Assembly (NCBI RefSeq): GCF_014284255.1 | Contig: NZ_JACOFV010000014.1 | Span: 89,557-153,556 of the forward strand | Length of the DNA stretch: 64,000 nucleotides | Source: Cognatundibacterium jejuense | GTDB lineage: Bacteria > Pseudomonadota > Gammaproteobacteria > Burkholderiales > Burkholderiaceae_D | Direction of reading: 5' to 3' | In this document: positions 56,720-64,000 of the stretch, in pieces | Position numbering within the stretch: position 1 is the stretch's first letter | Layout of the letters: every line of letters begins with the position of its first letter | Notes under the pieces: generated by a model | What the model saw: the letters and a program-made list of their open reading frames with translations, nothing else | Database searches by the model: none | Told to the model about the DNA's origin: nothing | Program-made: the position numbers and the translations under genes

Positions 56720-57849
56720 CAGTGTCTTTCTACGTAGCGCAAACCCATTATCGCCAGTCCCATGAATAATAAGCTGGGCACCAGCGCCGTCACAACAGGT
56801 GGCCAGGTATTGAGCATGCCCAGATGTGAGAATAAGGAATTAATCAAGTAAAACACCATCCCTATCATAATCCCGCTGAAAATTTTAAAGCTAATGCCGC
56901 CGCTACGTACGTGTAAATAGGCGAATGGCAGCGCCAGTGCCATCATTACAAAGGTAGCAAACGGGTAGGTGATTTTTTTCCAGAAGGCGATTTGATAGCG
57001 CTCGTTATCTTGTTTATTTTCCGCCAGATGCCGCGTAAATGCAGCCAAATCAATCGCTGACATACGATCAGGGTCGGCAAATAACACCGCTAAAATATCA
57101 GGGGTTACTTCAGATACCACATCCAGGCTTGGTAACTTCTGGCTCTTTACATTGGCAATATCTTCCGCCGACAAAGTCATAGGAAAGGAAGTCTGATTAA
57201 CGTCAAAAAGACGCCATACATTATTACCCTGATATGCCGCATTCGCGGCTGTCACTTCACGTGCCAGATGAAAATTTTTGTCGAATTCATAAAGCTTCAC
57301 CTGATTGAGTTGGCGGTTCGGCAGAATTTCTTGCACATTTAAAAACCGTGATCCGATGACCTCGCCTTTTAAACCATCCTGACGAATCAAATCTTTAGTC
57401 CATAAACCGGTTCTGAATTGTTGTGTTTCAGCCGCGCCTAAAGCCGTCAACTTCATCGCTTCCGCCATTTTGCTGGAATTAGGCGCAATGATTTCCCCAA
57501 ACAAAAAAGTCAGCAAAACAAACACGAATCCTATTTTAAATAAAATACCAGCAGCCATCACATTCGACATACTGGCAGCACGCATAATAGTAAATTCGGA
57601 ATTAGAAGCGAACTGCGCTAAAACATAAATGGTACCAATTAGCACAGCGATAGGCATAAATTCATAGACGTAGCCAGGCAGTCCTAAAAATACATACCAT
57701 AGTGCATGCTGCAAACGATAACCACCTTTATTGACGCTAGGCAATTCTCCCATTAAATCAAAAAAGGAAAACAACGCCAGCAGCGCCAGCATCACAAACA
57801 GCACAGAACGAATAATTTCAGTGCCAAAATATTTTTGTAAAATCTTCAT
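56719..57849 (-). CDS. lptG: LPS export ABC transporter permease LptG
   Basis: 376 residues: membrane helices at both ends and a large periplasmic domain between (about residues 130-265). YjgP/YjgQ family motifs include VLFVMLALLALFSFFDLMGEL near the N terminus and FWKKITYPFATFVMMALALP. LptG joins LptF and two LptB to extract lipopolysaccharide from the inner membrane. It overlaps lptF by 4 bases and sirB by 1 base. Confidence 0.93.
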   Translation of the reverse strand: MKILQKYFGTEIIRSVLFVMLALLALFSFFDLMGELPSVNKGGYRLQHALWYVFLGLPGYVYEFMPIAVLIGTIYVLAQFASNSEFTIMRAASMSNVMAAGILFKIGFVFVLLTFLFGEIIAPNSSKMAEAMKLTALGAAETQQFRTGLWTKDLIRQDGLKGEVIGSRFLNVQEILPNRQLNQVKLYEFDKNFHLAREVTAANAAYQGNNVWRLFDVNQTSFPMTLSAEDIANVKSQKLPSLDVVSEVTPDILAVLFADPDRMSAIDLAAFTRHLAENKQDNERYQIAFWKKITYPFATFVMMALALPFAYLHVRSGGISFKIFSGIMIGMVFYLINSLFSHLGMLNTWPPVVTALVPSLLFMGLAIMGLRYVERH

Positions 57850-58976
57850 GCCTGTTTTTCTTTTCCACGTACGCCAGCCTTACATCTGGACCATATCACC
57901 AATGGATGCCAGTCGCTATTTACCTTGAGTCGCCACGCAAACATAGCGATCACCGACAATAACACCATTAAATGAACTGGCCACCAGCTCATACTAAATT
58001 CGCTCCTGCCTTGCGACACTGTCGCTTGAGAAATATTGATAATATTCAAGTAAATGATCACTGAAAGCAGTGCCACAATTAAGTTTGCGGAACGACCTAC
58101 CCGTGGATTCACAAACCCCAGCGGAATCGCCGCCAACATCAACAATGTGCACATGATAGGTAAAGAAATGCGCCACAATAATTCCGCTTTTTTGTTGGCA
58201 TCCATGTCTTTCAACAACACATTCAATGGCATGGCTTTTGCAGAGTTATCACCGACCAAAGCACCATTCTGACTAGAAACCAATACGCCATATTTATCAA
58301 ATTGCATCATCTGGAAATCGGGGGCGGTCGGTAAGCCGTCGTAACGACGCCCTTTACTCATGACCAGAAATTTATCGCCAAATTTATCAATATCTATCAC
58401 GCCTTCTTTGGCAACGACAATACTGGAACGACCATCACGAATCGTATTAATAAAAATATTTTGCACCTTACTCATGTCGCCAGCGACTTCTTCCACAAAG
58501 AAAATACGGTCCGACGAAGACGATTCCTGAAATTTGCCGGGAGACACTTTGGCGATATCAGAACGTTTTTCGTAGCGTTCTCTGAAATCTGAACTTTGCT
58601 GACTAGCCCATGGTGTCACCACAAAACTAAGCAAAGCAGTCAAAATGATCCACGGCGCACCAAACCGCAGCACAGGCGCTATCCACTCTGTCAAACTCTG
58701 ACCAGAAGCGAACCAGACCACCATTTCTGAGTCCTGGTAGGTACGAGTTACAACCAATAAGACCGATATAAAACCGGTCAATATCAATAAAATCGGCATA
58801 TTCATCAGCTCAGTAAAGCCGATGAGTGCGACCACATCGCTGGATGCAACTTTACCTCCAGCCGCCTGTCCGAGGATCTTAATGAGCATCACGGTGATCG
58901 TGATGGTAAACAATGTTGTGAAGACTGCGCCTGCTGCGCTGAGCAATTCACGTCGAAGCGCGCGTTGAAAAATCAT
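57846..58976 (-). CDS. lptF: LPS export ABC transporter permease LptF
   Basis: 376 residues with the same layout as LptG: QRALRRELLSAAGAVFTTLF at the N terminus, a periplasmic domain from about residue 125 to 255, and ISLPIMCTLLMLAAIPLGFVNPR. It is divergent from pepA, the conserved arrangement. The minus-strand TATAAT at 58984-58989 lies only 7 bases before the ATG, and no ribosome-binding site is seen, so the mRNA may be leaderless. Confidence 0.93.
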   Translation of the reverse strand: MIFQRALRRELLSAAGAVFTTLFTITITVMLIKILGQAAGGKVASSDVVALIGFTELMNMPILLILTGFISVLLVVTRTYQDSEMVVWFASGQSLTEWIAPVLRFGAPWIILTALLSFVVTPWASQQSSDFRERYEKRSDIAKVSPGKFQESSSSDRIFFVEEVAGDMSKVQNIFINTIRDGRSSIVVAKEGVIDIDKFGDKFLVMSKGRRYDGLPTAPDFQMMQFDKYGVLVSSQNGALVGDNSAKAMPLNVLLKDMDANKKAELLWRISLPIMCTLLMLAAIPLGFVNPRVGRSANLIVALLSVIIYLNIINISQATVSQGRSEFSMSWWPVHLMVLLSVIAMFAWRLKVNSDWHPLVIWSRCKAGVRGKEKQA

Positions 58977-58983
58977 GAGAAGG

Positions 58984-58991
58984 ATTATAAT
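58984..58991. promoter_or_regulatory. Overlapping divergent -10 boxes of lptF and pepA
   Basis: ATTATAAT contains TATAAT on both strands: 58986-58991 on the plus strand for pepA (start at 59027) and 58989-58984 on the minus strand for lptF. Good -35 boxes at standard spacing are not seen for either. Only one polymerase could occupy this site at a time. Confidence 0.5.
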
Positions 58992-59026
58992 GTCTGTTTT
59001 ACGAGACTTACCAAGAGGAGTAATAC

Positions 59027-60535
59027 GTGGACTTTAGCATAAAAACAATCGACGCAAAAAGTGCCTTAACTGCCCACAAGGCCATCAAGACAGGCTGTAT
59101 CGTAGTTGGCGTATTCGAAAATAAAAAACTTTCCGCAGTAGCGGCCGGCTTAGATAAGCACGGCGCCATCGCTGCAGCACTGAAATCTGGTGACATTACT
59201 GGCAAGATTGGTTCTTCCTTATTGTTGCGTAATATTGCTGACATCGCAGCAGAACGCGTGTTACTGGTTGGTTTAGGCGAAGAAGGCAGCACAGTAACAG
59301 AAAAAGCCTACCAACAAGCAGTACAAGCCGCTGCGCGTACCTTGCTCAACTTAGGCTCCAATGATGTTGTTCTGGCATTACCAAGCATCAAAGACCGCGA
59401 CATTTCCGCGACGGTACGCGGTGCAGTAATCGCCTTCCGCGAAAGCATTTTCCGTGCTGACAGCTTAAAGAGCAAAAAAGACACCGCGCCTGTCGGCGTC
59501 AAAAAAGTAGCTATTGCCGTTGCCACCACCGAAGCAACTCTTGCAAAAACTTCCTTGCTGCAAAGCATCGCTTTAGCCAACGGCATGGATTTAACCAAAG
59601 AATTGGGCAATTTACCACCAAACGTTTGCACTCCGACGTATTTAGCCAACACTGCTAAGCAAATTGCTGCTGATTACAAGATGGGCGTAGAGATTCTGGA
59701 TCGCAAACAGCTCCAGGCACTCAAAATGGGCAGTTTCTTGTCCGTCACTAATGGCACAGTAGAACCACCAAAATTCATCGTACTCAAGCACATGGGCGGC
59801 AAAGTAAAAGACGCACCGGTTGTTTTGGTTGGTAAAGGCATCACTTTTGACTCTGGTGGCATTTCTCTCAAACCAGGCGCAGGCATGGATGAGATGAAAT
59901 ACGACATGGGCGGTGCAGCCTCTGTCATCGGCACCATGCGCGCCATCGGCGAAATGAAACTCAAACTGAATGTGATCGCCGTTGTTCCTAGCTGCGAAAA
60001 CATGCCATCTGGCTCAGCGACACGCCCAGGCGATATCGTGACTTCCATGTCTGGTCAGACAATCGAAGTGTTAAATACCGATGCTGAAGGCCGTTTGATT
60101 CTGTGTGACGCCCTGACCTACGCAGAACGCTTCAACCCGGCAGCAGTCGTTGACGTCGCCACTCTGACTGGCGCTTGCGTCACATCCTTGGGTCACCACA
60201 ACACAGGCTTATTCACACGCCACGATGCCAAACATGATGCTTTAGCTGATGAATTGCTGGCAGCGGGTAAAGAAACTGGTGATACCGCATGGCGCATGCC
60301 GATTGAAGAAGCATACAACGAACAGCTCAAATCCAATTTTGCTGACATGGCAAACATTGGCGGCCCAGCTGGCGGCAGCATCACTGCAGCTTGCTTCCTC
60401 GAACGCTTCACCAAGAAATACACCTGGGCACATCTGGACATCGCTGGCACCGCATGGAAATCTGGCGCAGCCAAAGGCTCTACTGGTCGCCCAGTACCTT
60501 TGTTGACAACGTTCTTGATGAATCGTGCAGGATAA
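59027..60535 (+). CDS. pepA: Leucyl aminopeptidase PepA
   Basis: 502 residues from GTG 59027, with AAGAGGAG upstream. The M17 metal site is intact: [32 protein letters not shown], and the signature [18 protein letters not shown]. Cytosolic hexameric dizinc aminopeptidase; in E. coli it also binds DNA in Xer recombination and in carAB regulation. It is followed by a strong terminator. Confidence 0.97.
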   Translation: MDFSIKTIDAKSALTAHKAIKTGCIVVGVFENKKLSAVAAGLDKHGAIAAALKSGDITGKIGSSLLLRNIADIAAERVLLVGLGEEGSTVTEKAYQQAVQAAARTLLNLGSNDVVLALPSIKDRDISATVRGAVIAFRESIFRADSLKSKKDTAPVGVKKVAIAVATTEATLAKTSLLQSIALANGMDLTKELGNLPPNVCTPTYLANTAKQIAADYKMGVEILDRKQLQALKMGSFLSVTNGTVEPPKFIVLKHMGGKVKDAPVVLVGKGITFDSGGISLKPGAGMDEMKYDMGGAASVIGTMRAIGEMKLKLNVIAVVPSCENMPSGSATRPGDIVTSMSGQTIEVLNTDAEGRLILCDALTYAERFNPAAVVDVATLTGACVTSLGHHNTGLFTRHDAKHDALADELLAAGKETGDTAWRMPIEEAYNEQLKSNFADMANIGGPAGGSITAACFLERFTKKYTWAHLDIAGTAWKSGAAKGSTGRPVPLLTTFLMNRAG

Positions 60536-60561
60536 GTAACAACGCACTGATGCAATAAATT

Positions 60562-60598
60562 AAAAAGCCGCATCCTTTTGAAAGGGTGCGGCTTTTTT
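60562..60598. terminator. Bidirectional terminator after pepA
   Basis: AAGCCGCATCC pairs with GGGTGCGGCTT (one G-T pair), flanked by A5 and T6 runs. It serves pepA and the convergent ABC exporter gene. Confidence 0.88.
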
Positions 60599-60638
60599 AC
60601 TTAACAGCTTTGCATTACAAACATTCTGAGACGTCTAC

Positions 60639-62756
60639 TTATGCTACCTGGCTTATTTGCTGAAGTGGCAAAACTGGATTCATCTGCAACTCACTCACAC
60701 AGCCGTCAAGCATGGTCACCACGCGCTCTGCAGCGTTAATTGTCTCTGGTCGGTGCGCCACCATGATGCGGGTGAGTCGCAAACCCTTCAACGCCTCATT
60801 GACCTTGTGCTCGTTGTCGACATCAAGATGGCTGGTTGCCTCGTCCAGTGCCAGAATTTTTGGTTGCTTGTACAAAGCACGTGCTAACAACACACGTTGC
60901 TTCTGGCCACCAGATAAGCTACTGCCCATATCACCGACCAAGGTTTGGTAACCCATTGGCATCTTAACGATATCTTGATGGATCACTGCTTGCTGCGCAC
61001 ATTGCTCCACCCGTGTTTGATCAGTATGTGCATCAAAGAAACTAATGTTGTCCCTGATAGAACCAGCCAATAAAACATCGTCTTGCATTACCGTGCCAAC
61101 TAATTGGCGATAAGCCTTGAGTCCCAATTGTTGAATCGGAATATCATCAATCAAAATCTCACCTTCAGTGGGTTTCAATAAGCCAAGGATTACTTTGCAT
61201 AAGGTGGTTTTACCGCAACCACTCGGCCCTACTAAGGCAATGCTCTGTCCGGCAGGGATATTGAGATTAATTCCGTTTAATACCCAAGGCTCACCTTCGC
61301 CATAACGAAACTTAATATTTTTAAGAGTGATCGTCGGATTGATACGAGACAAATCAGTTTCTATGACCGTATCAACCTCTGCCTCTTCCAGAACAATGTC
61401 TGCCAGGCGTTCACTGTGTAAGCCTAGCATTTTGAGGTTGACGACCAGGTCAATCAAACTAAAGAAGCGTCCTGAGAAAGTACCTGCATAACTAGAAAAC
61501 GCCATCAACATGCCAACTGATAGGGTGTTGGACATCACTTGTCCTGCGCCGATGTAAAACAAAGCAAGTCCTTGTATGCCGAATAAGCTTGTGTTCGCAA
61601 TCTTGAACATGATCGACATCTTCTGCGTTTTAATGTCACGGTTTTGCACATCCATTTTGAGATTTAACCATCTGGCTCGTCGCTCTTCTTCTCGTCCGAA
61701 TAACTTCAGTGGCGATACTGCCCGGATCGTTTCTAAAAAATGGCTGCTTTCTTTGGAGGACAAAATAAGACGCTCTTGCGATGCTTCTCTGAATGGGTGA
61801 TAAGAAATCCAGCGTAGTAAGGCATAAACAAAAACGGTACCTAAGACTAAAGCCGAAAGCTTTAAGCTATAGACCAACATCATGCACAGCGCCAATAAGG
61901 CCATCAAACCATCTAATGCGCTCTCGACGAACAAACTCGTTAAGGTACTTTGAATTGCACCGATGCTGCCGAAGCGCGATACCACGTCACCTAAATGACG
62001 TTTCTCAAAAAACGACACAGGCAAATGGGTCAAATGAGCAAATACCCGTGCACTCCATTGAAAACTGATATCCATACTCCAACGCATGAGAAACCAGCTA
62101 CGTGCGAGGCTAATTGCTGTCTGCGTGATCATCAACAAACCAAAGCCAAATACCAAAACAGTCAGTAGTTCTTTATCACCACTGACAATGACTTCATCGA
62201 CGACGAATTGATTAAATAAGGGAGAACATATGGCAAAGATTTCTAAGGCCAGCGCTAACAACATAACCTGCGCAATTGCTGGTCGCAGACCAACGACATG
62301 TCCGGTCAGATCACGGATCGCTACCTTCTTACGTTCGTCTTTTTTCTGAAAGGCAGCACTTGGAAATAACTCTAAAGCTACACCAGTAAAATGTGCCGAT
62401 GCTTCTTGTAGGGAGACTCGACGCTCACCGACAGCTGGATCAAGTAAAACTAATGTGACTTTGCCGCGCCAGCTTTTAGTGACTTTTTTTAAGACAACAA
62501 AGTGATTTAAATTCCAGTGCAAAATGCACGGCGTCTGTAGCTGGAGTATTTCTTCTAGTTCCAACTGAAGCGGACGAGTCGATAAATGCAGTGCCGCAGC
62601 ATGACGCATCAATTGCGCCATTGTCGCGCCCTTGAGACTAACCGAAAACTTCCTACGCAAGTCCGCGAGGTCGGTATGATGACCATAATAAGATGCAGCC
62701 ATCGCAAGACAGGCAAGGCCGCATTCGCTCGATTCGGTTTGGAGGATAGTTTTCAT
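60639..62756 (-). CDS. C39-peptidase ABC exporter (bacteriocin/peptide type)
   Basis: 705 residues from ATG 62756 (MKTILQTESSECGLAC). The N-terminal C39 protease is complete: Cys12 in TESSECGLACLAMAA, His85 in HWNLNHFVVL, Asp106 in LLDPAVGERRVS. Six membrane helices follow, then the ATPase with GPSGCGKTT, LSGGQKQR and ILALDEATSHLD. Such transporters cleave a double-glycine leader and export peptides. No precursor peptide or HlyD-type adaptor is visible nearby; both may be beyond the insertion sequence at the right edge. The ribosome-binding site is weak. Confidence 0.9.
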   Translation of the reverse strand: MKTILQTESSECGLACLAMAASYYGHHTDLADLRRKFSVSLKGATMAQLMRHAAALHLSTRPLQLELEEILQLQTPCILHWNLNHFVVLKKVTKSWRGKVTLVLLDPAVGERRVSLQEASAHFTGVALELFPSAAFQKKDERKKVAIRDLTGHVVGLRPAIAQVMLLALALEIFAICSPLFNQFVVDEVIVSGDKELLTVLVFGFGLLMITQTAISLARSWFLMRWSMDISFQWSARVFAHLTHLPVSFFEKRHLGDVVSRFGSIGAIQSTLTSLFVESALDGLMALLALCMMLVYSLKLSALVLGTVFVYALLRWISYHPFREASQERLILSSKESSHFLETIRAVSPLKLFGREEERRARWLNLKMDVQNRDIKTQKMSIMFKIANTSLFGIQGLALFYIGAGQVMSNTLSVGMLMAFSSYAGTFSGRFFSLIDLVVNLKMLGLHSERLADIVLEEAEVDTVIETDLSRINPTITLKNIKFRYGEGEPWVLNGINLNIPAGQSIALVGPSGCGKTTLCKVILGLLKPTEGEILIDDIPIQQLGLKAYRQLVGTVMQDDVLLAGSIRDNISFFDAHTDQTRVEQCAQQAVIHQDIVKMPMGYQTLVGDMGSSLSGGQKQRVLLARALYKQPKILALDEATSHLDVDNEHKVNEALKGLRLTRIMVAHRPETINAAERVVTMLDGCVSELQMNPVLPLQQISQVA

Positions 62757-62838
62757 AAAATGAACGCAATAGGGAGTGCGCGCCAACAACTAGGATTCAA
62801 AACGCCGAATCAGGTATTCTTCTAAATAGGTCTTGTAC

Positions 62839-63783
62839 TTAAAAATTGAACTCGCGTATTGAAAAACCATTTCTTTTTAAAATATTCAATACGCTCCCCG
62901 GGCCGCAAAAATGCAAAGCTCCAATAGCAATAGTTGGTTTTTTATAAATAGTCATAAAATCCGAAATTTTTGCGGCAAAATTTTTATTTCTTGAAATAAT
63001 TGTTATTAATTCAATATTTTTCAAACCATTTTTATTATTGTACTGATTTTCAATATCACAAATTTTCTCAATCCTACCTTGGCTATAGGCAACTTGAATT
63101 TGAGTTAAATAATCAACATATTCTTTTTGCATCACCGGTTTATCAATTAAATTGATAGCGTATTTCAAATAGACATAAGCATCAAACGAAGAAATATTTT
63201 GACCTTGATTTAGCGCAGAGGAATAGCTTTCGAGATAACAGTCACTGTTTAGATTTGACTCGGAAAATTTATCGAAAAGCATTTGATCAATAGATTTTCC
63301 GATTGCCAAAGGAAGTCCAAAATCATGCACTGTCAGTAGCGTATCTGCCAAATAGTAAGATGAGAATTGATAAAAATCATTTTTCTTTCCCACATCTAAT
63401 TGCACATTATTTGCAATTAAATCTATGGCTTTATTTCTATATTTTTTTTCAGAAATCGTATATTTTTTTCTACTTTGTGAAGCCATACTTTTGTATTCTA
63501 GATATGCTTCGTCTGGAGTAGGTGATTTACTTTCTATACATAAATCGCGAGATGTTTTAACTTTATCTAACAACCATTGAGGCAAATTGTAAACTCCGTG
63601 GTTAGGAGCGTGTGAGCTTGCTATAAGAAACGCCGTTTTACCATCTTTATTTACCTCGTAAATCTGTTGTGCAGAAGCCTTCGATGAAAAAAATATGGTG
63701 CATAAAATAGCAAGAAATATTTCAAACCAAAAAAACAAAGCGATAATTGAAATATTTTTTAAATACGTTAAAAACTTTTTCAT
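62839..63783 (-). CDS. TraB/GumN-family secreted protein
   Basis: 314 residues with an N-terminal signal (IALFFWFEIFLAILCTIFF, then SSKASAQQ with likely cleavage after ASA). TraB/GumN features: FLIASSHAPNHGVYNLP near the start and the closing IAIGALHFCGPGSVLNILKR, where the His and Glu/Gly pattern matches this protease-like family. Strikingly AT-rich and Asn/Lys/Ile-rich compared with its neighbours, a sign of acquisition. It lies 82 bases upstream of the exporter gene on the same strand, so the two may be expressed together. Confidence 0.72.
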   Translation of the reverse strand: MKKFLTYLKNISIIALFFWFEIFLAILCTIFFSSKASAQQIYEVNKDGKTAFLIASSHAPNHGVYNLPQWLLDKVKTSRDLCIESKSPTPDEAYLEYKSMASQSRKKYTISEKKYRNKAIDLIANNVQLDVGKKNDFYQFSSYYLADTLLTVHDFGLPLAIGKSIDQMLFDKFSESNLNSDCYLESYSSALNQGQNISSFDAYVYLKYAINLIDKPVMQKEYVDYLTQIQVAYSQGRIEKICDIENQYNNKNGLKNIELITIISRNKNFAAKISDFMTIYKKPTIAIGALHFCGPGSVLNILKRNGFSIREFNF

Positions 63784-63831
63784 AAAAACTATTTCTTGGA
63801 AAAGTAAGGTTTTTATTTAGATAAACAGATG

Positions 63832-63853
63832 AAGTAGGACTTACGTCCTACTT
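63832..63853. repeat. Perfect hairpin AAGTAGGAC/GTCCTACTT
   Basis: A 9-bp stem with a 4-base loop (TTAC) between the GumN-like gene and the insertion sequence end. It could be a terminator for one side, although it has no T run. Confidence 0.5.
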
Positions 63854-63875
63854 AATCTTACGAACATATTTTATT

Positions 63876-64000
63876 GAGCCTGTAAGAAATTCTGTGTAAA
63901 TGCCACGGAACAAATTAGTGATCGTATTTTTGAATGCGGTCACCAAACTCAATCATAAAACGATTTAACGCCATACGCCAATTTTGAATAGGCATTGTCC
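63876..64000 (-). mobile_element. IS256-family insertion sequence, one end (runs out of the window)
   Basis: The element end appears to begin at GAGCCTGTAAGAAATTCTGT (63876-63895), whose GAGxCTGT...TGTGTAAA layout resembles IS256-family terminal repeats. The transposase C terminus follows. The other end, and therefore the target duplication, is outside the window. Confidence 0.65.
63915..64000 (-). CDS. IS256-family transposase, C-terminal end (partial)
   Basis: The minus-strand frame entering from the right edge reads MPIQNWRMALNRFMIEFGDR, then IQKYDH and TAA (63915-63917). The PIxNWxxALNxFxIxFxxR pattern is the characteristic end of IS256-family DDE transposases. Only about 27 residues are visible, so completeness is unknown. 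Confidence 0.72.
   Translation of the reverse strand, partial: TMPIQNWRMALNRFMIEFGDRIQKYDH

Overview
The window looks like a chromosomal segment of a betaproteobacterium of the order Burkholderiales, most likely near Oxalobacteraceae. That is inference from protein style and synteny (rimP-nusA-infB-rbfA-truB, pepA-lptF-lptG, cysI-DUF934-cysHDN, aat next to bpt) and from a moderate-GC, AT-leaning composition. Most of it is core metabolism; three or four stretches are accessory.

Layout. 1-2.5 kb: end of a branched-chain amino acid ABC importer operon (livH', livM, livG, livF). 2.7-9 kb: a DUF1294 membrane protein behind an unusual hairpin leader, the tRNA hydroxylation protease-like trhP, a bacterial GRAS-domain protein (a family best known from plants), an EamA exporter and typA. 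9.4-18.7 kb: translation and transcription operon truB, rbfA, infB, nusA, rimP, with rluB and scpB upstream (all minus strand). 19.2-25.3 kb: a DAB-type inorganic carbon accumulation operon (dabB, dabA, and a translationally coupled DUF6671 zinc-ribbon protein) with a divergent CbbR-like LysR gene. 25.3-29.2 kb: a very large orphan propeller-type histidine kinase. 29.7-34.9 kb: a LysR-controlled catabolic-looking cluster (isochorismatase-like hydrolase, YtcJ-like amidohydrolase, two overlapping XapX microproteins, DoxX, DUF1275).

35.5-39.6 kb is a compact integrated element in the 3' half of the initiator tRNA gene. It has a perfect 48-bp direct repeat (attL/attR), a tyrosine integrase that is truncated and fused in frame to a rolling-circle Rep protein, Rep itself broken by two in-frame stops, an AlpA-like HTH protein, and a three-gene cargo operon: DUF6884, a GIY-YIG-like nuclease and an unknown 154-aa protein. 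Next to attL are four TACYG boxes spaced exactly 10 bp apart. The element has probably lost autonomous mobility, but it kept its cargo.

39.7-49.4 kb: nudix-aat, bpt, pyrD, an internally deleted aldo/keto reductase, a LysE-family exporter, a periplasmic cyclophilin, a PRMT-like methyltransferase, and ribB behind an FMN riboswitch. 48.6-55.5 kb: sulfate assimilation operon (TauE/SafE permease, cysI, DUF934, an APS-reductase type cysH, cysD, cysN, siroheme methylase). A short SirB/CbiX chelatase lies nearby at 56.3 kb, so the siroheme for CysI can largely be made from this region. 56.3-60.5 kb: lptG, lptF and divergent pepA. 60.6-64 kb: a C39-peptidase ABC exporter without visible substrate, an AT-rich TraB/GumN-like protein, and the edge of an IS256-family insertion sequence cut by the window end.

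The best candidates for something new are the bacterial GRAS protein, the DUF6884/GIY-YIG/unknown cargo operon in the tRNA-fMet element, and the DUF6671 partner of DabAB.
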